Origin: Candidatus Nomurabacteria bacterium | Lineage (GTDB): Bacteria; Patescibacteriota; Minisyncoccia; Phycocordibacterales; UBA10002 | Reading direction: 5' to 3' | DNA length: 15,224 bases | Assembly (NCBI GenBank): GCA_943349725.1 | Contig: CALQZP010000019.1 | Coordinates: 1-15,224, forward strand | In this document: piece by piece, positions 5,743 through 12,351 of the stretch | How positions within the stretch are numbered: position 1 is the stretch's first letter | Layout of the letters: each line of letters begins with the position of its first letter | The notes under the pieces: model-generated | Databases searched by the model: none | Told to the model about the DNA's origin: nothing | The model's input: only the letters and a program-made list of their open reading frames with translations | Program-made: the position numbers and the translations under genes

Positions 5743-5985
5743 CTACTTTGCTGGAAGAATTGATTGTAGTTTATCCCCGAGCCAGACGAACGGTGCGACA
5801 ATAAAAGTATTCCAAAGGTAAACAACAATTCCCCAGACATATACAAGGTTGTCGTGCACGACAGGCTTACTAACAATGTCGCGCAGATTGTAGCCGAAGA
5901 AGCCGAGCACGATAAGGGCGATAACAATAACGAGTATCATTTTTATAAATCCCCTATCCCCTTTTAGTTTTTGATACATAGGCAT
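5743..5985 (-). CDS. Small conserved-type membrane protein, unknown function
   Basis: This 80-aa protein has a short polar start, a hydrophobic segment at residues 14-31 (IKMILVIVIALIVLGFFG), then NLRDIVSKP and a second, aromatic-rich hydrophobic stretch (about residues 46-70). It probably spans the membrane twice. The RGF-IKMILVI beginning superficially resembles a type IV prepilin, but the Glu5 needed there is missing. Small proteins of this look are common in Parcubacteria genomes as I remember them; no function is known to me. A second ATG two codons downstream is an equally possible start; neither has a Shine-Dalgarno. It follows the M23 peptidase gene by 56 nt and may be cotranscribed with it. 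Confidence 0.65.
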   Translation of the reverse strand: MPMYQKLKGDRGFIKMILVIVIALIVLGFFGYNLRDIVSKPVVHDNLVYVWGIVVYLWNTFIVAPFVWLGDKLQSILPAK

Positions 5986-6041
5986 GAATTAGCGATAAGT
6001 ACCCACAATGATATCACACACGAAAAAAAGAACATCCACTT

Positions 6042-7346
6042 TTATAAATATTTCATTGGGTCCAAATAGGCCTTGAGGTCGGCGATGGGCATCGTGTAGG
6101 TGCCACCACAGACCGCACTTTTGCGTTTCATCACTTTGACGCCTTGAGTGGCGTAAACGGTAAAGTGGAGGTGGGGGCCGGTCGCGTAGCCCGTCTCGCC
6201 ACTGTAGCCGATAATTTCGCGAGTTTCTACCGTTTGCCCCTCCGATACTTTGATAAGGGAAAAATGGGCGTAGAGAGTGGAAAGCCCGTTCTCGTGTTCA
6301 ATGAGAACCCATTTGCCATAAGAGGCACCCGGACAGACCGCGTCGGTATTGCCGGTTCCCTTTACCACACCGGCGAGCGAGGATTTGATGGGTGTTCCGT
6401 TTGGCGCACGGAAGTCTATACCGTTGTGTCCCTTGCCTGCGTAGGCTCCACTTTTTGAAAAGGCGGTATCGCCGAAGTCCTGGGTTATTTTTACCGCATC
6501 AAGTGGCCAGCTAAGTACGCCTGAACGGGCGCCTGGAAGCCGTGATGGGTCAATGGCAAACTTGAGGTCCGACTCGAACTGCAGGAGCTCTTGTTCAAAG
6601 GCGTTTCGTTTTGCTACTTTCTGCGAAAGGATTTTTCGATACTCTATCTCTTTATTTTTCGTGATGGCGAGAATATCATTTTTTGCTCTTTTATTTTGTG
6701 CGAGCAAGGTGTTTTGGTCGGCAAGTGCGACTTTAAGGGAGACTAATTTTTGGCGATTTATTTTTGTTTCGGCCTCGGTGTCCTCAAGCTCCGCTTTGAG
6801 TCCCTTCGTTGTCTGCAGGTCACTTCGAACCCCTCTCTGAAAGCGCTCAAGGTCATCTACCGCGCCCCATACTTTTGATAGACTGGATCCTGAAAGTAGC
6901 GCCTCAACGAGAGTCCGTCGCTCGCTATCAGCCATATTTCGGATGGTTCGGGCAAGTGTGCCTCGGCTTTCTACGATTTTACCCTCCTTTTTATCAATGG
7001 CATCGGATAACTCCTCAAGACGAAGATTTACCGCGGTAATTTTGTTTGCCGTGAGCTTTATTTCCGCGGAAAGTTTTTTTTGTTCAAGGTTAATACCTCT
7101 GATGGTGGTCTGTAGGGTCTTTGCCTCATTTCCAGTCGTCTCAATTTGTTTCTGAAAGTCGGCAATTTCTTTTTCCAGGTCGGCAATCGCGCTATTTCGT
7201 TCGGATATTTTGTCTCGAATGTCCGAAATCGTATCGCCGCGCACTACAAAAAAAGGCGCAAGTAGCAGGCACCCCAGCAGTCCCAGAATAAGCAGTTTAG
7301 GGCGTAGCATGGAAGATCTGGTTCCTGACTTTCGCGAGGATGACAT
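6042..7346 (-). CDS. M23 (LytM) peptidoglycan endopeptidase with long coiled coil (EnvC-like)
   Basis: Domain order in the 434-aa product: signal peptide or anchor (hydrophobic residues 17-35), a coiled coil from about 38 to 262, then an M23 domain at about 280-400. Zinc ligands and active-site residues are complete: His307 and Asp311 (GHNGIDF), His361 (LYAHFS), and His392/His394 (GPHLHF). The layout matches EnvC/NlpD-type proteins, but unlike those E. coli activators it keeps the catalytic residues and should cut peptide cross-links itself. A role in daughter-cell separation is inferred. The start at 7346 leaves an 11-nt gap after gltX; ATG 7310 (residue 13) would give a more typical signal peptide. 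A TGGTATAAT box spanning the gltX stop suggests an extra promoter with a very short leader. Confidence 0.9.
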   Translation of the reverse strand: MSSSRKSGTRSSMLRPKLLILGLLGCLLLAPFFVVRGDTISDIRDKISERNSAIADLEKEIADFQKQIETTGNEAKTLQTTIRGINLEQKKLSAEIKLTANKITAVNLRLEELSDAIDKKEGKIVESRGTLARTIRNMADSERRTLVEALLSGSSLSKVWGAVDDLERFQRGVRSDLQTTKGLKAELEDTEAETKINRQKLVSLKVALADQNTLLAQNKRAKNDILAITKNKEIEYRKILSQKVAKRNAFEQELLQFESDLKFAIDPSRLPGARSGVLSWPLDAVKITQDFGDTAFSKSGAYAGKGHNGIDFRAPNGTPIKSSLAGVVKGTGNTDAVCPGASYGKWVLIEHENGLSTLYAHFSLIKVSEGQTVETREIIGYSGETGYATGPHLHFTVYATQGVKVMKRKSAVCGGTYTMPIADLKAYLDPMKYL

Positions 7347-7356
7347 CAGAACGTCA

Positions 7357-7365
7357 ATTATACCA
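7357..7365 (-). promoter_or_regulatory. Extended -10 promoter at the gltX stop codon
   Basis: On the minus strand TGG-TATAAT (7365 to 7357) contains the gltX stop codon TAA. Ten bases separate it from the ATG of the M23 gene, so the predicted transcript would have a leader of only a few bases. No good -35 box is present, which fits extended -10 promoters. Confidence 0.45.
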
Positions 7366-8716
7366 TGGCGAGCGCGTGTGTTAGGCGCACGAGCGTCACT
7401 TCTTTTCCAAGGCAGGCCCCGAGGGTAAACGGGTCGGGGGACTGTTCCTTTCCCGAAAGTGCGACGCGCATTGGCCAGAGTACGTTTCCCTTCCCCTTAA
7501 GTTCGGCATAGGGCATAAGTGCATCCTTGATATCGGATTTAGTGAAGTTTTCTGGAGAAACATTCGCGAGAATGGAAAGCGTTTTTTCTAGGTGACTCTT
7601 GGGTTCTTCCGTCGCTTTTTTCCATTGCAGAAGTTCCTTCGGATATTCGGGCTCCTTCAAAAGGTAGTCGAGCTCACCGGACTCGCTGTCTTTTTGTATA
7701 TCACTAAATACGCTTATCCGCTCAAACAGCATCTCGGCGATAGCCGATACCTGTGTAGATGTTTTGCCTGCGCTAAGTGTACTTGGTATATGGGGGATAA
7801 GCGACGGCGCCCCTTCCCTTTTGAGGTATTCCTTATTGACCCAGCGCATTTTTTCTTCACCAAAAACCGCGCCTCCTTTTTGCACTTTAGTGAGGTCAAA
7901 GCTTTGAATAAGTTCGTCCAGTGAGAAAAGTTCCTTGTCGGTGCCCGGATTCCAGCCGAGGAGGGCGAGGTAATTTACCACGGCCTCGGGAAGAAATCCT
8001 TGTGCGCGGTATTCGCTAACCGGTATTGCACCGCGACGCTTGGAAAGCTTGGTGCGGTCGGGTGCGAGGATAAGCGGTACGTGCGCGTACTGTGGCCTTT
8101 GAAATCCGAACGCTTCTTGGATAAGGATTTGGCGCGGGGTATTTGAAATGCCGTCCTCCCCGCGAATGATGTGTGTAATATCCATCTCAGCGTCATCAAT
8201 CACTACCGCAAGGTGATAGATAGGTTCTTCCATTGATTTTGCAATGACAAAATCGCCAAGCTCGGTAGTATCAAATTTTATTTCTCCTCGGATAAGGTCG
8301 GCAAAGGTAATTACCTTGTTTGGATTTCTAAAACGAATCACTTCGTCGCGCTTCTCGCCCTCGCGTTTTTTGGGCGACGCAAAATCCGCCTTCGCCTCGG
8401 TGGGAAGCTCACTTTCCTTTGAAATGTATGCAAGATTGCGGTCTACGAGGTCCTTGAGCTTCGCTTTATAAATATCTCCGCGTTCGGATTGTCGCCAGAC
8501 CTCTTTGGTATCGTGCTTGAGCCCCAGCCATGACAAGCTCTCTACAATATCTGCCTCAAATTCCTTCTTTGAGCGCTCTCTGTCAGTGTCCTCAAGACGA
8601 AACAAAAAAGACCCCCCGTGATGTTTTGCAAACAGGTAGTTGAAGAGTGCCGTCCGGGCATTCCCCAGCTGGAGCTTCCCTGTCGGTGACGGCGGAAATC
8701 GAGTAATAACTTTCAT
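7358..8716 (-). CDS. gltX: Glutamyl-tRNA synthetase
   Basis: A full-length (452-aa) class I synthetase that charges tRNA with glutamate in the cytoplasm. The Rossmann start RFPPSPTGKLQLGNARTAL, the DTDRERS segment, the GEDGISNTPRQ region and the KMSKS-type motif DRTKLSKRRGA are all clear. The C-terminal anticodon-binding part contains GKGNVLWPMRVALSG and ends LGKEVTLVRL, as expected. Oddity: the first His of the HIGH motif is Gln16 (QLGN; codon CAG at 8671-8669) where GluRS normally has H-I/V-G-G/N. There is no Cys-based zinc site in the 98-125 region, as in many bacterial GluRS. It lies 7 nt after the 85-aa gene and 11 nt before the M23 peptidase. No Shine-Dalgarno is visible. Whether it is discriminating or also charges tRNA-Gln cannot be read from the sequence. 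Confidence 0.95.
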   Translation of the reverse strand: MKVITRFPPSPTGKLQLGNARTALFNYLFAKHHGGSFLFRLEDTDRERSKKEFEADIVESLSWLGLKHDTKEVWRQSERGDIYKAKLKDLVDRNLAYISKESELPTEAKADFASPKKREGEKRDEVIRFRNPNKVITFADLIRGEIKFDTTELGDFVIAKSMEEPIYHLAVVIDDAEMDITHIIRGEDGISNTPRQILIQEAFGFQRPQYAHVPLILAPDRTKLSKRRGAIPVSEYRAQGFLPEAVVNYLALLGWNPGTDKELFSLDELIQSFDLTKVQKGGAVFGEEKMRWVNKEYLKREGAPSLIPHIPSTLSAGKTSTQVSAIAEMLFERISVFSDIQKDSESGELDYLLKEPEYPKELLQWKKATEEPKSHLEKTLSILANVSPENFTKSDIKDALMPYAELKGKGNVLWPMRVALSGKEQSPDPFTLGACLGKEVTLVRLTHALAMV

Positions 8717-8723
8717 AGCAGGA

Positions 8724-8981
8724 TTAAAATCTTAGAGAAACTCCCGCTTTGCGAGCAATTTCTTTAATCCATTCTTCGTGCCGAGTCAGTTGCATGTTTA
8801 TAGCAGCGTGCTCTTGCTGTAAATCCGTTACTACCTTTACGAACCTATCAACCGAAACAGAAAGAGTGTGAAGTGACTTTTCCAGATGCGAAAGGCGCTC
8901 TTCAATTCGAGAAATATCGTCCCTCGTTGCAAGGGTAAGTAACATTTTCTGTATTCGCTTAAAGTCAGTATCCGTGAGCAT
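8724..8981 (-). CDS. Small coiled-coil protein upstream of gltX
   Basis: The 85-aa product has no signal peptide or membrane segment. It is almost entirely helical with heptad-like spacing of hydrophobic residues (ISRIEERLSHLEKSLHTL, then VDRFVKVVTDLQQEHAAI), so it should form a soluble dimeric or trimeric coiled coil. The function is unknown; no family assignment is made. It starts an operon: its stop is 7 nt before gltX, and an extended -10 box (TGGTATACT) ends six bases before its ATG, predicting a leaderless transcript. Confidence 0.7.
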   Translation of the reverse strand: MLTDTDFKRIQKMLLTLATRDDISRIEERLSHLEKSLHTLSVSVDRFVKVVTDLQQEHAAINMQLTRHEEWIKEIARKAGVSLRF

Positions 8982-8987
8982 TTTGAA

Positions 8988-8996
8988 AGTATACCA
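8988..8996 (-). promoter_or_regulatory. Extended -10 promoter, predicted leaderless start
   Basis: TGG-TATACT on the minus strand (8996 to 8988). Six bases separate it from the ATG whose A is position 8981, so initiation at the usual distance would fall on the start codon itself. No convincing -35 box is seen at 16-18 nt. Confidence 0.45.
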
Positions 8997-9018
8997 CGAA
9001 AAGAAAAAGCTCCTGATG

Positions 9019-9047
9019 TTGACAAGACTACAAAATCATATTATCTT
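9019..9047 (+). promoter_or_regulatory. Candidate promoter of the interrupted HAD gene
   Basis: A perfect -35 TTGACA (9019-9024) and, after exactly 17 nt, TATCTT (9042-9047; four of six consensus bases). Transcription would begin near 9054, about 42 nt before the ATG at 9096. Confidence 0.5.
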
Positions 9048-9095
9048 AAAAATCTAAATCAACTCGTTTAGTTACACCTCATCGCAGATATTTTA

Positions 9096-9816
9096 ATGAA
9101 AAAAATACTTGGTACCGACTTTGGCCGTGTGCTTAGCAATTATGACTGTCAGACAGGTAGCAGTGGAGGACCCGTCCCCGATCCTGCTCGATCTACCAAA
9201 GCACCACCGTTCCGTGGAGCACTTGAAACTCTCCGTTTTCTCAAAAAGAGTAAGTTTCCCGTCATTTACATTGTTTCAAAAATAAAGTTTGGCCTCGTCC
9301 TATCCCCCGCAGCAAGCTGTTCCCTCGTAAGACCTCGGCGGGGTATTAGGCGAGGCGTCAGGGCACCACAGGAGTACTTCAGAAAATACAGTCGCGAGTA
9401 CACTCCTTATTTTCTTGGTCGCAACTTTGTTGTAGAAGAATTGGCTCCACCAATGCGTCTTTGTCTTTGTGGATTCATCCCCGAGGCAAAGCCTCGGGGT
9501 ATTCTCCGCAATTACAATAGATATGGATGGGGTGATTGAACCGAAAGCCCGTCAGTGGTTAAAGCGGTATGGCTTTGATGCGGTTGTTCCCCCGAAACGA
9601 GTGCACTTCTGTGGCGAACGTAATGAGAAAGCTCGCATTTGCAAAAAACTCGGCATTACTCACTTCATTGATGACCGCCTTGAGGTACTCTCGTATCTGG
9701 TGGGTATTGTTCCTCATCTTTTCCTTTTTTGCCCTTGGGCTCCGGAGGATAAACCATTTCAACATCTCGTTACGGAAGGAAAAGTTACCGTAGTTAAATC
9801 ATGGCGACAGCTTTGA
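9096..9816 (+). pseudogene. HAD-like hydrolase gene interrupted by repeat copy B
   Basis: The N-terminal part (9096-9284, 63 codons) and the C-terminal part (9520-9816) lie in different frames and are separated by 235 bp of palindromic repeat. Joined after ATA 9284 and before GAT 9520, they give one 161-aa protein: ILGTDFGRVLSN at the start (HAD motif I with Asp8 but Gly in place of the second Asp), RFLKKSKFPVIYIVSK, then KARQWLKRYGF, HFCGERNEKARICKKLGI and THFIDDRLEVLSYL (Lys and acidic motifs), ending VTVVKSW. This pattern fits a small HAD-like family with DFGxV-type starts and a conserved HFxDDRLEVL segment; its substrate is not known to me. As it stands, translation from 9096 runs through the repeat to a stop at 9539 and yields 84 foreign residues. 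The gene is very probably inactive, unless the C-terminal half is made separately. Confidence 0.8.
9285..9519 (+). repeat. Palindromic repeat, copy B, inside the HAD gene (MITE/REP-like)
   Basis: It matches copy A in reverse orientation. The left half folds as GCCTCG..CCCCGC (9292-9310) against GCGGGG..CGAGGC (9338-9356). The right part ends with a perfect 9-bp hairpin CCCCGAGGC-AAA-GCCTCGGGG (9479-9499), followed by TATTCTCCGC. A four-base AATA lies on both sides (9281-9284 and 9516-9519), and copy A also has AATA next to its terminus. This could be a short target duplication or part of the element. No transposase is encoded, so movement would need an enzyme from elsewhere. A 57-nt block at about 9366-9422 is absent from copy A. 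Confidence 0.75.
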
Positions 9817-9848
9817 GAACATCTGTCACAATAACTGTTTAAGAAAAG

Positions 9849-9875
9849 GCTGGACATTACTGTCCAGCTTTTTTT
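9849..9875. terminator. Terminator between the HAD gene and murG (convergent)
   Basis: An 8-bp stem GCTGGACA/TGTCCAGC (9849-9856 with 9861-9868) with a TTAC loop is followed by seven T on the + strand. On the minus strand CTTTTC follows, so it may also end the murG transcript. Confidence 0.85.
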
Positions 9876-9908
9876 ATCCATAATTCTTCATTCTGCTTAA
9901 TTCACTCC

Positions 9909-11033
9909 CTACTTTTCGTGCTTCAGAGCGATTTCCAAGATTTCATTTGCAATGACTTCGGCTGCATCGGTCTTTGCAAACTTGAGCGCACGTTCTGACA
10001 TCTGCTGTGCTCGATGTTCATCGCCCAAAATCTTCTTTATCTGGTTTAAGAGTAGCGTTGTGGTGAGGTTGCTCTCCTCAAGTATGTCGCAAGCGCCCGT
10101 TTCCGCGTAGGCGTAGGCATTTTCACGCTGATGGTTGCCGTTTGAATCGGTTATGGGGATAAGAATTGAGGGCTTTCCCCAGATAGCGATTTCAAAAATA
10201 GTTGAACCTGCCCTCGAAATGATAAGACTGGAGAGTCTTCCTGCTTTTGCTATTTCCTGGCTCGAAAGATAGCCGAAGGGGTGGTAGCGTCCCTTGTGCG
10301 GATGTTCCTGAAGTATAACTTTAGCCCTTCCCGTTATGTCGGAAAAATTCTCCTTCCCTGTTTGGTGAATAACCTCGTAGTCAGTCAGCAGTGTAGGAAG
10401 AATCTGAAGAAGTGCTTCGTTGAGGGTTACCGCTCCAAGGGAACCGCCGGTAACGAAGATGACTTTGGTGTGCTCTTCCAACCTAAATTCAGGTCGCGAG
10501 GGAGATAGTGGTGAAAGGACTTCTCTCCGAACGGGATTCCCCGTCAAGGCTACTCTGGCCTCAGGAAAGGAGGAGGCCGCCTGTGGAAACGAAACGGCAA
10601 TTCTACTGGCAAATTTGCCAGCCCACATATTGGCTCGTCCGGGGACGGTATCGGACTCGTGAATGATGGTTGGTATTTTCCAAAAACGCGCGGCGAAGAG
10701 GGCGGGAAAACTACCAAAGCCTCCCTTCCCCATTACGACGTCCGGATAGATACGAAACATAATATAGGTAGCCTTGAGTACCGCGAATGCGGTCTTCACG
10801 ATGTCCAAGACATTTTTCAGTGAAGCATAACGGCGAAGCTTTCCCGTTTTTACCTCTATAAACGTGATTCCATTTTCAAAAAGAAGAGTTTCGTCGTAAG
10901 GTTCTGGCGCCATAAAGTAAAGCTGGGGTGAAATAAGGCGCTCTTCCTTTGCACGCAAAATTACCTCCTGCGCGATGGCAATAATGGGATAGAAGTGTCC
11001 GCCTGACCCCCCACCGGTGAAAAGAATTTTCAT
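9909..11033 (-). CDS. murG: UDP-GlcNAc:undecaprenyl-PP-MurNAc-pentapeptide GlcNAc transferase (MurG)
   Basis: This 374-aa GT-B glycosyltransferase adds GlcNAc to lipid I to make lipid II at the inner face of the membrane. The start is set at 11033 because the conserved beginning MKILFTGGGSGGHFYP follows at once; an upstream in-frame ATG (11102) would add 23 residues of spacer-derived sequence. The N-terminal domain has the glycine loop and His13. Then HESDTVPGRANMWAGKF, the inter-domain VTGGSLGAVTL, and the UDP-GlcNAc site SRAGSTIFEIAIWGKPSI with PITDSNGNHQRENA are all in place. It is last of the scpB-to-murG cluster, 139 nt after ftsW. No Shine-Dalgarno is visible. murC, which often follows murG, is absent; an opposing HAD pseudogene comes instead. 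Confidence 0.95.
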   Translation of the reverse strand: MKILFTGGGSGGHFYPIIAIAQEVILRAKEERLISPQLYFMAPEPYDETLLFENGITFIEVKTGKLRRYASLKNVLDIVKTAFAVLKATYIMFRIYPDVVMGKGGFGSFPALFAARFWKIPTIIHESDTVPGRANMWAGKFASRIAVSFPQAASSFPEARVALTGNPVRREVLSPLSPSRPEFRLEEHTKVIFVTGGSLGAVTLNEALLQILPTLLTDYEVIHQTGKENFSDITGRAKVILQEHPHKGRYHPFGYLSSQEIAKAGRLSSLIISRAGSTIFEIAIWGKPSILIPITDSNGNHQRENAYAYAETGACDILEESNLTTTLLLNQIKKILGDEHRAQQMSERALKFAKTDAAEVIANEILEIALKHEK

Positions 11034-11172
11034 AACTAAATATACAAAAATACGAATGTTGCGAATGATACGAACTATTACAAACCTTCTACCAATATAC
11101 AAACTCCCTTCGCATGGATTAGTATGAATTTTGTAGGGTTAGTATCGTTAGTATTGTTCGCATGTTGGTATG
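11034..11172. repeat. ftsW-murG spacer with degenerate ATACGAA-type repeats
   Basis: The 139-nt spacer contains ATACGAATG, TTGCGAATG and ATACGAACT in tandem on one side (11054-11080). On the other side it has their loose inverted counterparts (TTAGTATCGTTAGTATTGTTCGCATG, 11139-11164, in two pieces). No clear promoter, terminator or ORF is seen. Confidence 0.4.
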
Positions 11173-12312
11173 CTATGTTTTCTGATACCGAGATATGTTT
11201 AACAGAATCCCCGCTTCAAACAGTGTAATAACGAGTGCCGTACCTCCATGACTCACGAAGGCGAGCGGGAGACCCGAAAGCGGGATGATCGCGACCATAG
11301 AGGCGATATTCATGAAGGCCGAAGCTCCTATGAGTATAACAATACCAACAGAGAGGAGTCCACTAAACGAGTCGGGAGCACGGGCCGCAATGCGAAGTCC
11401 TCGAAGTAAGAAAGCCAAAAAGAGACCAATGAGCAGAACGCTACCAACAAAGCCAAACTCTTCAGAGGCGACGGCGAAAATAGAGTCACCAATTGGTTCC
11501 GGCAGGTATGAGAATTTTTGCACGCTTTGCCCAAACCCTTTTCCCGTAAATCCGCCAGAACCAATGGCAATGAGAGACTGTTCAATCTGCCAACCTGCAC
11601 CTTTTGAATCGGCCTCCTGGGGAGAAAGGTAGGTCATCACTCGGGCTTTTAGATACGGCTTAGAAGCGATAAGCGCTCCGAGTCCCATAATGGCAATGAG
11701 TCCCAAAATAACAATGTGTTTTACTTTTCCCCCCGCGCCAATAAAGATAGCGATAAGCGCGAAAAAAAGAACGACAAAGGTGTCGGTGTCAGGTTGGAGT
11801 AAAAGAAGAAACCCAGAAATGCCGAGAAGCGCAAGGAGTGGGAGGAGCCCGAACGAAATAGTCTGAACCTTCTCTTTTACGGCTCCAAAAAAGGCGGCTA
11901 GATAGATAACAAAAGCAATCTTGAGAAATTCTGCCGGCTGAAAGGAAATACCGAACAAATCAATCCAGCGCCGTGCTCCGCCGTGCTCAAGACCAATACC
12001 GGGAATAAAGACGAGTGCGGTAAGCACTATAGACGAGAGAAGCAGAGCGAGCGCATAACGTCGCAGGTTTTTGTAGTGCAGATGTGAGATAGCGTAGGCA
12101 ACACTAAGACCAAGAACGGTAGCGAAAAGACGCATGGTGGCGATGCTACCAAAGTCTGCCCCGTCGCGCGCAAGAAGACCAATGGATGCGGAAATAAAAA
12201 TCAAGAAGCCTCCAGCGACGAGGCCGACAAGTATGAAAAACAGCCACGAGTCAACCTTCTGTGGGGTTTGAAGACGAGATTTAATCTTTTCCAAAAGTAG
12301 AAAGTGACGCAT
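11173..12312 (-). CDS. ftsW: Lipid II polymerase FtsW (SEDS family)
   Basis: This 379-aa integral membrane protein has about ten hydrophobic segments. SEDS-family signatures are clear: GGARRWIDLFGISFQPAEF, LLQPDTDTFVVLFF, the extracellular-loop segment QIEQSLIAIGSGGFTGKGFG with SYLPEPIGDSIFAVASEEFG, and near the end SGLPLAFVSHGGTALVITL. The family polymerises glycan strands from lipid II together with a class B PBP. Placement between mraY and murG indicates FtsW (division) rather than RodA, but the two are hard to separate by sequence alone. A gap of 39 nt separates it from mraY. The partner transpeptidase FtsI is not in the window. Confidence 0.9.
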   Translation of the reverse strand: MRHFLLLEKIKSRLQTPQKVDSWLFFILVGLVAGGFLIFISASIGLLARDGADFGSIATMRLFATVLGLSVAYAISHLHYKNLRRYALALLLSSIVLTALVFIPGIGLEHGGARRWIDLFGISFQPAEFLKIAFVIYLAAFFGAVKEKVQTISFGLLPLLALLGISGFLLLLQPDTDTFVVLFFALIAIFIGAGGKVKHIVILGLIAIMGLGALIASKPYLKARVMTYLSPQEADSKGAGWQIEQSLIAIGSGGFTGKGFGQSVQKFSYLPEPIGDSIFAVASEEFGFVGSVLLIGLFLAFLLRGLRIAARAPDSFSGLLSVGIVILIGASAFMNIASMVAIIPLSGLPLAFVSHGGTALVITLFEAGILLNISRYQKT

Positions 12313-12351
12313 TGAATATAAAAGGTGCTGGATACAAATAGTACCCGCACA

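Noticed and set aside
5890..5970. 80-aa membrane protein as a type IV pilin
   Set aside because: The RGF start and hydrophobic helix look similar, but there is no Glu5 and the second hydrophobic segment does not fit a pilin.
7267..7290. Lipobox (LLGC) in the M23 peptidase, suggesting a lipoprotein
   Set aside because: The Cys is followed by a further hydrophobic run (LLLAPFFVV) and the -2 residue is Leu; a signal peptide or anchor fits better.
9285..9539. Continuation of the HAD N-terminal frame to a stop at 9539 as a real 147-aa protein
   Set aside because: Residues after about 63 are repeat copy B read in one frame; they resemble no protein and copy A encodes nothing similar.
9505..9540. 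A fresh DMDGVI-type HAD motif I at the start of the C-terminal fragment, suggesting an independent gene
   Set aside because: The fragment lacks the rest of an HAD N-terminal half, and the segment fits as the linker after VSK once the repeat is removed. The resemblance to motif I is probably chance.
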